Assembly (NCBI GenBank): GCA_030043815.1
Contig: JASHWX010000130.1
Location: 1 to 11,151, forward strand
Direction of reading: 5' to 3'
Source of the DNA: Candidatus Rhabdochlamydia sp.
GTDB taxonomy: Bacteria; Chlamydiota; Chlamydiia; Chlamydiales; Rhabdochlamydiaceae
Length of the DNA stretch: 11,151 nt
Within the stretch, counting starts at the first letter, position 1. Every line of letters begins with the position of its first letter. Shown here one piece after another: positions 1-6,610 of this stretch. The notes under the pieces were generated by a model. The model did no database searches, was not told where the DNA came from, and saw only the letters and a program-made list of their open reading frames with translations. The translations under genes were made by a program, and so were the position numbers.

Positions 1-1709
1 TCTGCGAAGAACTCAAGGCAAAAACTCCAGGAATGATGACGTTGGTCGGCCTTGCGATCAGCATTGCTTACGTCTATAGCGCTGTGGTCGTTTTCGGTCT
101 TAAGGGCAAGATTTTCTTTTGGGAGCTTTCCACGCTGATCGATATCATGCTCCTCGGGCATTGGATCGAGATGAAATCTGTGCTCGGCGCCGGCAAAGCG
201 TTGGAAGCGCTCGTTCAATTGCTCCCCGCGACTGCGCACAAGCTCATGGCCGATGGAAGCATCAAAGACACTCCGTTAAAAGAGCTCTCATTGGGCGATA
301 AGGTCTTGATCAAACCGGGTGAAAAAATCCCCGCTGATGGATCCGTGACAGACGGCAAGAGCAGCGTCAATGAATCGATGCTCACAGGAGAATCGACACC
401 GGTAGAAAAAGAAAAAAACTCTAACGTGATCGGAGGTTCTGTCAATTTAGAAGGGTCTCTTACTGTTGAAATTAAAAAAATGGGCAAGGACTCGTTCCTT
501 TCTCAAGTCATCGAGATGGTCAGAAAAGCGCAGGAGAGCAAATCGAAGACGCAAGATTTAGCGGATCGCGCAGCCCTTTGGCTGACGATCATTGCGCTTG
601 TGAGCGGTTTTTTCACTTTTCTCATTTGGATCTTCTTGACTCCCCAAGGTGTAGGCTTTGCACTCGAGCGCTCGGTGACAGTAATGGTCATCACATGTCC
701 TCATGCTCTGGGGCTTGCAATTCCCCTTGTCGTCGCTGCTTCCACAGCGATAGCTGCGCAAAAAGGGCTGTTGATCCGCAATCGCACTGCTTTTGAAACG
801 GCGCGCAACATTAAAGCCGTTGTTTTTGACAAAACAGGAACATTGACCGAAGGTAAATTTGGCGTTACCGATATACTGTCTTTTAGCGAAATGAACCAAG
901 AAGAATTGTTGAACTATGCAGGCTCGATCGAAGTGCACTCTGAGCATCTCATCGCAAAGGCCATTGCCGAGCGCTGCAAAGAAAAATGGCCGGTGGAAAA
1001 ATTTCAAGCCATCCCCGGCAAAGGCGCTGTCGGGAAGGTTAAAGGAAAAGAGGTCAAGGTTGTCAGCCCTCTCTTTTTGAAAGAAAATAACATCCCCTTC
1101 AAAGAACCTTATCAAGAGCAAGGCAAAACAGTGGTCTTTGTCCTCATCGACAATCAGCTCAATGGCGCGATCGCCCTTGCCGACATCATTCGTAAAGAAT
1201 CTAAAGATGCCATCAAAGCCCTCAAAAAAATGGGAATCCGGTGCATGATGCTCACAGGGGACAACAAGCTTGTAGGAAAATGGGTTGCCGACGAATTGCA
1301 GCTCGATGAATATTTTGCCGAAGTGCTCCCTCATGAAAAAGCGAAGAAAATTCAAGAAGTTCAGCAGCGCGGCCTTGCCGTCGCCATGGTAGGAGACGGC
1401 GTCAACGATGCGCCGGCGCTTGCCGCAGCCGATGTCGGCGTTGCCATCGGCGCCGGCACCCACATCGCAATCGAAGCCGCCGACATCATTCTCGTCAAAA
1501 GCAATCCTTTGGATGTTGTTGGCATCCTGTCTCTTTCACGCGGCACTTATCAAAAAATGGTGCAAAATCTTCTCTGGGCAACAGGTTACAATGCGATCGC
1601 CATCCCCCTTGCCGCCGCTTTTGTCTACATCACCCCAGCTGTTGCCGCCGCAGTCATGTCGCTTAGCACGGTGATCGTGGCCATCAATGCGAAGACCCTT
1701 AAAACTTAA
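1..1709 (+). CDS. copB: P1B-3 (CopB-type) heavy-metal-transporting P-type ATPase, 5'-truncated by window
   Basis: This is an inner-membrane ATP-driven cation exporter, most likely for copper. The frame is open from the first full codon at position 3, so the N-terminal metal-binding region and first helices lie outside the window. Residues are counted from the ATG at 33, which is internal. Visible motifs in order are the actuator TGES at 118-121, the CPH ion-binding motif in a membrane helix at 222-224, the phosphorylation site DKTGT with Asp266, and the hinge GDGVND from 454. The last two helices carry N-x6-YN-x4-P and MSLST. CPH plus these two motifs defines the P1B-3 group (Enterococcus hirae and Archaeoglobus CopB), as opposed to CPC-type CopA. 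Metal specificity within the group (Cu+ or Cu2+) cannot be read from sequence. One oddity is that the nucleotide-binding HP dipeptide reads His305-Leu306. The gene ends with TAA and is followed after 60 nt by a separately promoted gene. Confidence 0.95.
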   Translation, partial: CEELKAKTPGMMTLVGLAISIAYVYSAVVVFGLKGKIFFWELSTLIDIMLLGHWIEMKSVLGAGKALEALVQLLPATAHKLMADGSIKDTPLKELSLGDKVLIKPGEKIPADGSVTDGKSSVNESMLTGESTPVEKEKNSNVIGGSVNLEGSLTVEIKKMGKDSFLSQVIEMVRKAQESKSKTQDLADRAALWLTIIALVSGFFTFLIWIFLTPQGVGFALERSVTVMVITCPHALGLAIPLVVAASTAIAAQKGLLIRNRTAFETARNIKAVVFDKTGTLTEGKFGVTDILSFSEMNQEELLNYAGSIEVHSEHLIAKAIAERCKEKWPVEKFQAIPGKGAVGKVKGKEVKVVSPLFLKENNIPFKEPYQEQGKTVVFVLIDNQLNGAIALADIIRKESKDAIKALKKMGIRCMMLTGDNKLVGKWVADELQLDEYFAEVLPHEKAKKIQEVQQRGLAVAMVGDGVNDAPALAAADVGVAIGAGTHIAIEAADIILVKSNPLDVVGILSLSRGTYQKMVQNLLWATGYNAIAIPLAAAFVYITPAVAAAVMSLSTVIVAINAKTLKT

Positions 1710-1712
1710 TGA

Positions 1713-1742
1713 TTGCCTTTTTCCCTCTCGGGAATTTATAAT
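1713..1742 (+). promoter_or_regulatory. Candidate sigma70-type promoter for the TPR-like gene
   Basis: The -35 hexamer TTGCCT (1713-1718, 4/6 match) is separated by 18 nt from a perfect -10 TATAAT (1737-1742). A transcript would start near 1749-1750, leaving a leader of about 20 nt with GAGG at 1761-1764, five nt before the ATG at 1770. The region lies in the 60-nt gap between two co-directional genes, so it would uncouple the second gene from the metal ATPase. This is sequence pattern only. Confidence 0.6.
1721..1738 (+). terminator. Weak possible terminator after the metal ATPase
   Basis: Arms TTCCC (1721-1725) and GGGAA (1730-1734) enclose a 4-nt loop TCTC and are followed by TTTA. The stem is only 5 bp and the T-run is short. 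It sits inside the spacer of the candidate promoter at 1713-1742, so the two readings compete. At best it is an inefficient terminator for the upstream gene. Confidence 0.2.
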
Positions 1743-1769
1743 TCTTCATAGACCCAAGATGAGGTTTTT

Positions 1770-2549
1770 ATGGACAATCGGCCAAAAGAAGGATTGCATA
1801 TTGGACGGGCCGCCTTCGCAAAGGCGTTTTGCGCCGACTGGCTATACGAGCATCGCAAAACATTATTTCTGTCGCTCCTCACCTTGGTCGTGCTCGCGAC
1901 CACCCTCGTTCAATTGACCGGCAGGTTCGGCAGGTCGGGCTATTTAGAAGTTCAGCGGGCCTTTACTCTATGGATTTCGAAGGATGCGCAAGATCCCCAA
2001 TTACTAAAAAATTTAGAAAGGCCATTGAGCCGCCATCCTGAGCTTCAGGCCAAATTCGGGACCCAGATCGCTCAGCGGCTGCTCAGTTTGGGAGAAGCGG
2101 GCAAGGCCAAGCTGTATGCTTCAGCGGCGCTGAAGCGGTCTCAAGAGCTGACATCGCCTTATTATTCCCAGTTTTCTCGCAATACCCTCCTGATTTCTCA
2201 AGAAAAATACGAGGATGCTCTCATCGAAGCGCTGCGCATGAAAAATGCCATGGAGGGAGATGATGCCTTTTGGGAAGGGCGGGACAAGATGGTCAAGTCG
2301 GGATCGGTGCTGTATGCATATAATTTGTTGAGAATTGCCTCCCTGCAGCAGCAGCTTGGCTCAAAAGAGGAGGAGCTCAAGGCTTGGGACGAGCTCGTCG
2401 CGAATGCCGGTTGGAAAGACAAACCTTCTAATTTAAAGACCTATGATCCGGAAGCGTACGCCTTGTTAGCTCAGAACTTTACGCAAGGAGATGTCTCTCT
2501 GCTCGACTTCATCGAGCAGAGAAAGAAAGAATTGATCGCTCAGCGATGA
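1770..2549 (+). CDS. Membrane-anchored helical (TPR-like) protein of unknown function
   Basis: I do not recognise a named family for this 259-residue protein. A basic N-terminus is followed by one hydrophobic helix at about residues 31-50, without a clear cleavage site, so it is probably a signal anchor with the rest outside the cytoplasm. Residues 70-259 are almost entirely amphipathic helix with alternating Ala, Leu and Tyr, as in tetratricopeptide-type solenoids; the pairs near 95-145 and 150-215 look like helix-turn-helix repeats. Overall topology resembles YfgM-type periplasmic TPR proteins that assist envelope protein folding, but the resemblance is weak and is inference. The start is set by GAGG at 1761-1764 and by the promoter just upstream. 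The 3' end overlaps the convergent gene by 10 nt, and its last codons form a strong hairpin. Confidence 0.8.
   Translation: MDNRPKEGLHIGRAAFAKAFCADWLYEHRKTLFLSLLTLVVLATTLVQLTGRFGRSGYLEVQRAFTLWISKDAQDPQLLKNLERPLSRHPELQAKFGTQIAQRLLSLGEAGKAKLYASAALKRSQELTSPYYSQFSRNTLLISQEKYEDALIEALRMKNAMEGDDAFWEGRDKMVKSGSVLYAYNLLRIASLQQQLGSKEEELKAWDELVANAGWKDKPSNLKTYDPEAYALLAQNFTQGDVSLLDFIEQRKKELIAQR
2496..2522. repeat. Strong 11-bp inverted repeat at the convergent gene junction
   Basis: The arms TCTCTGCTCGA (2496-2506) and TCGAGCAGAGA (2512-2522) are perfectly complementary with a 5-nt loop CTTCA. The hairpin lies in the last codons of the plus-strand gene and 17 nt beyond the stop of the minus-strand gene, the position expected for a terminator or 3'-end stabiliser of that gene. 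Neither strand has a following T-run, so it is not a classical intrinsic terminator. A second hairpin, TTGAGA/TCTCAA at 2552-2568, lies just past the plus-strand stop. Confidence 0.5.
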
Positions 2550-2929
2550 GTTTGAGAGCCAATCTCAAGTGCCCAATGCTGCAAGTCTTTTCCGCCATGG
2601 AGCCCCAGGATTAAAAAGAAAAGCGGCGGAATAATAATTGCAAGGATCAAAAGGACAACTGCTATAATGATTTGAACAGTGTTTTCTTGCTTGAAGACAA
2701 ATTGGAAGATGACTTTTGAAAAGTGTGTAATTTGTCCTTTGAGAAGAATGCCGATGATAGCGCCAACGCCAGCGGCGACAACAGACCAGCCTAGACCCCA
2801 CATCACAAAGGAAAAAAAGGTAGCTAGAATGTAAGCTAACACGAAAAACACAGCTAATCGATTTTTTCTAGCAAATGATTCTATTTCTCTCACGGAAACC
2901 CCTTCTTTCTTAGGTTTATTTTCATCCAT
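2540..2929 (-). CDS. Small three-helix integral membrane protein, unknown function
   Basis: This 129-residue protein has a charged, Lys/Glu-rich N-terminus (about 24 residues) and hydrophobic helices at roughly 25-43, 45-63 and 85-110. The second is Gly/Ala-rich (VVAAGVGAIIG), and the third contains a PP kink at 101-102. I recognise no family. The start is supported by GAGG (minus strand, 2938-2935) five nt before the ATG and by a good promoter at 2959-2987. The gene is convergent with the preceding plus-strand gene and overlaps its stop by 10 nt. It is AT-richer than its neighbours (hand count 145 G+C in 360 nt at 2581-2940). It could be a recently acquired or lineage-specific membrane protein. 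Continuous open frame, start signals and coherent topology argue for a real gene. Confidence 0.75.
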   Translation of the reverse strand: MDENKPKKEGVSVREIESFARKNRLAVFFVLAYILATFFSFVMWGLGWSVVAAGVGAIIGILLKGQITHFSKVIFQFVFKQENTVQIIIAVVLLILAIIIPPLFFLILGLHGGKDLQHWALEIGSQTHR

Positions 2930-2958
2930 AATTACCTCGCCTCTTATTTATCGTTTAA

Positions 2959-2987
2959 ATATTAGTTTATTTTTTTGCAACTGGCAA
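2959..2987 (-). promoter_or_regulatory. Promoter for the small membrane protein
   Basis: On the minus strand, TTGCCA (2987-2982, 5/6 match to the -35 consensus) is followed after exactly 17 nt by TAATAT (2964-2959, 4/6 match to the -10). The spacer contains a run of seven A. Transcription would begin near 2952, giving a leader of about 22 nt before the ATG at 2929. Spacing and AT context are good; it is untested. Confidence 0.6.
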
Positions 2988-3003
2988 AGATGCAAAATGT
3001 CTC

Positions 3004-3032
3004 TTTTGTTTATTTGAGAAATGTCCTAAAAT
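3004..3032 (+). promoter_or_regulatory. Tentative promoter for the type II secretion operon
   Basis: The gene run beginning at 3057 needs a promoter in the 127-nt AT-rich gap 2930-3056. The best -10 candidate is TAAAAT at 3027-3032 (5/6 match), with only a poor -35 (TTTTGT, 3004-3009) 17 nt upstream. An alternative, TTGAGA (3014-3019) with an 18-nt spacer and TATTTT (3038-3043), would place the start inside the ribosome binding site and is less likely. A promoter with a weak -35 or an alternative sigma factor remains possible. Confidence 0.3.
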
Positions 3033-3045
3033 TTCACTATTTTCC

Positions 3046-3051
3046 AAGGGA
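3046..3051 (+). promoter_or_regulatory. Ribosome binding site that decides the GTG start at 3057
   Basis: AAGGGA ends 5 nt before GTG at 3057 and only 3 nt before an out-of-frame ATG at 3055. The ATG opens a two-codon frame, ATG-TGT-TAA (3055-3063), so it cannot start the gene. The next in-frame ATG (3099) has no comparable site. Spacing therefore favours GTG, with the ATG as a possible competitor. Confidence 0.55.
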
Positions 3052-3056
3052 ACTAT

Positions 3057-4307
3057 GTGTTAATTTTTTCTCCTGCTAAGTGGGATATCGATCGATGGAT
3101 GAGACAGAGCGTGTTATTGAGCACGATGGCCCTTGGCGCCGTGTGCGTCTGCCTTCTTTTGTTCTACTGTTTCTACCCTTGGAGCATGAAAAAACTGCCG
3201 TTGACAGGAAATTTAGGGATGCAAAAGGGAGGACGGATGCTTTTTCCCTATGAATCGATCGGTTCCGGGGCGCTTGCGCTGCATCCGCGCCATGCTTTCG
3301 GCTGGGTCGCTCGCCTCGCTGACGAACTGGCTGTTGTAGCTTATAACAGCCGTCCTGACGCCGACCTTAAAGAATCAAAGATTTTACTCGCGCTCAAGGC
3401 GGGCAAAGAACAGTTGACCTGGAATAGCGGGCGCACCCTTTTCTTAAAAGAGAGCGAGCAGGGAAAAGGTCTTTCTTCGTCAGAGGCTGCAACAGGTTTA
3501 TGGGTAAAACCGATCTTGCTCGACAATGGGACTGTGCTCATCGAGGCCGGCCGTAAAGTGGCGTCGGGCGAAGAGCGAGGGCAATTCATCCTGGCAAAGC
3601 AAGGCCCTGGTCTTTCCCAATCAGTATTGCCGTTTGTCAAAGAATTGAAAACCGCCCGATGCTTTCCCTATGATTTGTTGATCCAGAAATACGGCGGCAG
3701 GGAATTTGCTCCCTGGCGCGATAAAGCTGTCCTTGAATTTTCGCGGGATGCAGGAACGTATGCCCTCTTCGTATCCCCTGGGGATGGTCTTATCTATGAG
3801 TCCGGAGAGTGGCGCATCGCCGAAGAAATAAAAAAAGATTTTCCGGTTGCTAAAGTGAGGGCGATGACGGGCAAATCGATCGAAATCGAAGCATGGGACG
3901 ACACGGGGTTTTACCCCGTGCATGTCGCCGTGGAGATGGAAAAGCAGGGGCGCATCCAGCTTAAACCAGAGGCCATGCCTGCTGCCATCCGAATGAGGAG
4001 CGGGACCCAAGTGAGCTGTGCGTTTGGCAAGAGGAGGATGGTCCTTAAAGCAGGCGATTGGCTTCTGAAAACCGCGGGCGGCTGGAGGAATTTGCGCAAA
4101 TGGGAAGATCTCGATCAGTATTTGCACCATCGCATCAATGGGGAATTGTTGATTTTCGACGGGATTGAAAAAGAAGGCGGCCGTTCGGTCCTCAAAGGAC
4201 ATCTCTTCGATGAGTCCCGGACATTCATTCAACCCATCACCCTTCCCGTCGATGCTGAAAAAGCTAAAACCAAGACCTCTCGCAAGAGAAGGAAGGCGGC
4301 GGCGTGA
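3057..4307 (+). CDS. Bitopic membrane protein preceding gspD; possible GspC-like connector
   Basis: This first gene of the secretion operon encodes 416 residues. A short cytoplasmic N-terminus is followed by one membrane helix at about 17-40 and a large extracytoplasmic domain, ending in a basic tail (residues 403-413, KAKTKTSRKRR). Topology matches GspC, which links the inner-membrane platform to GspD, but I see no clear homology region or PDZ domain. In chlamydiae an uncharacterised gene (CT573, from memory) occupies this spot; orthology is likely but not shown. Residues 232-295 and 323-398 look like diverged repeats sharing GD-x-L-x4-G-x-WR, with a possible third copy near 125-180. The start is GTG, judged from the AAGGGA site; the in-frame ATG at 3099 would remove the first 14 residues but keep the helix. 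The stop overlaps the gspD start (GTGA), so translation is probably coupled. Confidence 0.8.
   Translation: MLIFSPAKWDIDRWMRQSVLLSTMALGAVCVCLLLFYCFYPWSMKKLPLTGNLGMQKGGRMLFPYESIGSGALALHPRHAFGWVARLADELAVVAYNSRPDADLKESKILLALKAGKEQLTWNSGRTLFLKESEQGKGLSSSEAATGLWVKPILLDNGTVLIEAGRKVASGEERGQFILAKQGPGLSQSVLPFVKELKTARCFPYDLLIQKYGGREFAPWRDKAVLEFSRDAGTYALFVSPGDGLIYESGEWRIAEEIKKDFPVAKVRAMTGKSIEIEAWDDTGFYPVHVAVEMEKQGRIQLKPEAMPAAIRMRSGTQVSCAFGKRRMVLKAGDWLLKTAGGWRNLRKWEDLDQYLHHRINGELLIFDGIEKEGGRSVLKGHLFDESRTFIQPITLPVDAEKAKTKTSRKRRKAAA
4289..4296 (+). promoter_or_regulatory. Ribosome binding site that decides the gspD GTG start
   Basis: AAGGAAGG lies 7 nt before the GTG at 4304, which overlaps the preceding stop as GTGA. 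The next in-frame ATG (4352) has no comparable site and would delete most of the signal peptide, which an outer-membrane secretin needs. GTG is therefore the better start. Confidence 0.7.
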
Positions 4308-6610
4308 GAAGAGTTGCGATTTGCATCAACCTTTTCTCTTTATTGGCATCGATGACCATCGCAGAAAAGATGGCGAGCACATCGCCCAAAGACAGTCCAG
4401 GCAATTTTGACGGCATGTTGAAAAATGTGAATCAGCAATTGATCGCGCTCCGCTACAGCCTCGATGAATGCTATAAAAAAGCGCGGCAGCTCCACTCAGA
4501 GGGCAAAGGGGAAGAGGAATTTTACGAGCTATTGCAAGAGACCAACGGCATCAAGGAACAAATCCATACGCTCGAAAAAGAATGGCATGAATCGGCCGTG
4601 CAAGATTCTAAGCGGGAAGAAGAGGGGTACGGCCTCTGGGACCAGGAGGAGACAACGCTGGCGCAGCTTGTCATGGAATATGGCGCCCTTGACTATCTCT
4701 TTATCGTGCCGCCAGAGATGTCCGCCCTCAAGCTCAATATGCACTCCAACATTCCGATCCCGCGCGAATCGTGGAGCGAGATGCTGGAGCTCATTCTGGC
4801 GCATAATGGCATCGGGGTGAAGAAGGTCAACACCTATGTAAGGCAGCTTTACATCTTGAAGCAGGACCCTTCTGCCATCCAGGCCATTGCATCCTCTCGA
4901 GAGCAGCTGCAATGGGTCCCCGATCATACCCGGATGTTTTACGTCTTTTCTCCGCCGGTTGAGCAAGTGAAGAGCTCTTTCCAATTCTTTGAACGCTTTG
5001 CCGATACCAAACAGACATTCATCCATCAAATTGGCCCTAAAATTGCCATTGTCTCTAGCAAAGAAGAAGTCTCTAAGCTTCTTGATCTCTACGCCACCGT
5101 TTGGGAAAGCTCGACAGGAAAGATCTCCCGCGTTGTTCCTATCACCAAAATGGCCGTTAAAGAGATGGAAAAAATCTTAGCTTCCTTCTTTGGAGAGGCG
5201 ATGGAGAAAAACCGCCCTCCCTTTGGCAAGCCTGAGCAGGAGGGATTGAATATTTTTTCCCTGGCCCCGGGCAATTCGCTGATCTTGATTGGTCAAGAAG
5301 AAGTCGTCCAGCGCGCAGAAAAGATCGTCAAGGACACGGAAGAGCAGCTGCATGATCCCGCGGAGATGACGATCTATATGTACCAATGCCGCCACAGCAA
5401 TCCCGACGATCTCGCTAAGGTGCTCGAAAGGGTTTACCATTCCCTCTTAATGACGTCCTCGGAGACTAATAAAGAGACCGATGTCACTTTTAATTCTCAA
5501 GGGCCACAATTCAAGGCCCCTCCCGATGGCTACCCTCCAGCGGCGCCCCTCGTTATCCAACCCCCTCCACTTAAAGTCGGCAACATCGCTTCCTTAGATG
5601 TTGTTGAAGAGAAAACCGACCATTTCATCTCCGACCCCAAGACAGGAAATCTGCTCATGGTCGTGCGCCGGGATGCGCTTGTGAAAATCAAAGATTTATT
5701 GCGCAAGCTTGATGTGCCCAAAAAGATGGTTCAGATCGAAGTGATGTTATTTGAAAAGAAAATTAAAAATGAAAATAGCTACGGGATGAATGTCCTTCGA
5801 CTCGGATCGAAGAAAAATGGACTTCATTATAAATCGAATTTAGCGCCAACAGGCCCAGGCGTCCTCGAATTTTTACTCCATGGCAAAAAGTCGAAGCATT
5901 TTCCCGCTTACGATCTCGCCTTGAACTTTTTGATGACGCAAGATGACATTCAGCTCAATGCTGCGCCCTCTGTGATTACCGTCAACCAAACGGCGTGCCA
6001 AATCTCGATCATGGAAGAGATCTCTTTGAATAACGGCGCTGCGCCGATCGACACTAACAAGGGAATTGCCTTTGAACAATCCTATCAACGCGCCCAATAT
6101 GGGATCACCATCGTGCTCACTCCCACGGTGCATATGCCCGACGATGATCCTAATTCCGAGGAAAGAGCGTCGGTCACTTTGAAGACCAATGTCAGTTTTG
6201 ATACGTCAAAAAACCTTCACCACAATGATCGACCGATGGTCGACCGCCGGCACATTGAGAACGAGGTGCGCGTTCCCGATGGAGAGACTGTCATCTTAGG
6301 CGGACTTCGCCGCAAAGTGACAAATGATAACGAAGAAAAAATCCCTTTCTTAGGGGATATCCCAGGCCTCGGCAAGCTCTTTGGGTCTGTCAAGCTGACC
6401 GATCACAACACGGACATGTTCATTTTTATTACTCCCAAGATCGTAACCGATCCTGAGGATGAGCTGGTCCAAATCCGCACGGAAGAAGTGAAAAAGCGCC
6501 CAGGCGACATTCCCGAATATCTCGAGCGGGTTGTCGAAGCTCAAGAAAAAGAGCGAAACAAAAATTTCCAAAATAGCTTCAAAGCGTTGTTCGGGAACAG
6601 CCATGTCTAA
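4304..6610 (+). CDS. gspD: Type II secretion system secretin GspD
   Basis: GspD forms the multimeric outer-membrane channel of the type II secretion system. The 768-residue product starts with a Sec signal peptide (RR at 2-3, hydrophobic 4-20, no lipobox). Residues about 35-112 are charged and helical, probably coiled coil, and precede the N0 domain (about 118-190, with IPIPRESW at 150-157). N1 and N2 follow at about 210-270 and 275-345. N3 at 355-470 is interrupted by a polar, Pro-rich insert at 386-425. The secretin core spans about 472-715, with VPDGETVILGGL at 657-668 and DIPGLGKLFG at 685-694, both diagnostic. The C-terminal 50 residues are charged and helical, in the position of an S-domain that would bind a pilotin. 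Translation is coupled to the upstream gene by GTGA, and the stop overlaps gspE by 8 nt. The core assignment is secure; N-domain limits are approximate. Confidence 0.95.
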   Translation: MRRVAICINLFSLLASMTIAEKMASTSPKDSPGNFDGMLKNVNQQLIALRYSLDECYKKARQLHSEGKGEEEFYELLQETNGIKEQIHTLEKEWHESAVQDSKREEEGYGLWDQEETTLAQLVMEYGALDYLFIVPPEMSALKLNMHSNIPIPRESWSEMLELILAHNGIGVKKVNTYVRQLYILKQDPSAIQAIASSREQLQWVPDHTRMFYVFSPPVEQVKSSFQFFERFADTKQTFIHQIGPKIAIVSSKEEVSKLLDLYATVWESSTGKISRVVPITKMAVKEMEKILASFFGEAMEKNRPPFGKPEQEGLNIFSLAPGNSLILIGQEEVVQRAEKIVKDTEEQLHDPAEMTIYMYQCRHSNPDDLAKVLERVYHSLLMTSSETNKETDVTFNSQGPQFKAPPDGYPPAAPLVIQPPPLKVGNIASLDVVEEKTDHFISDPKTGNLLMVVRRDALVKIKDLLRKLDVPKKMVQIEVMLFEKKIKNENSYGMNVLRLGSKKNGLHYKSNLAPTGPGVLEFLLHGKKSKHFPAYDLALNFLMTQDDIQLNAAPSVITVNQTACQISIMEEISLNNGAAPIDTNKGIAFEQSYQRAQYGITIVLTPTVHMPDDDPNSEERASVTLKTNVSFDTSKNLHHNDRPMVDRRHIENEVRVPDGETVILGGLRRKVTNDNEEKIPFLGDIPGLGKLFGSVKLTDHNTDMFIFITPKIVTDPEDELVQIRTEEVKKRPGDIPEYLERVVEAQEKERNKNFQNSFKALFGNSHV

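Noticed and set aside
558..1463. A 301-codon open frame on the minus strand inside the metal ATPase gene
   Set aside because: It is antisense to strongly conserved P-type ATPase motifs, its product is low-complexity and Phe-rich, and it has no recognisable domain. It is a codon-bias shadow.
3014..3043. Promoter TTGAGA-18-TATTTT for the secretion operon
   Set aside because: The hexamers look acceptable, but the transcript would start near 3050, inside the ribosome binding site, leaving no workable leader for the GTG at 3057.
3621..4232. A 203-codon minus-strand frame opposite the first operon gene
   Set aside because: The plus-strand frame is longer, has a ribosome site, a membrane helix and stop/start coupling to gspD. 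The minus frame has no supporting start signals or domain.
4529..5029. A 166-codon minus-strand frame opposite the gspD N-terminal region
   Set aside because: It lies wholly within gspD, which is continuous and conserved across the region. There is no promoter or domain evidence.
6531..6602. An upstream extension of gspE by 24 codons
   Set aside because: It lies inside the gspD coding end, and the peptide is a Lys/Ser-rich out-of-frame read of gspD. ATG 6603 has a ribosome site and gives a normal GspE N-terminus.
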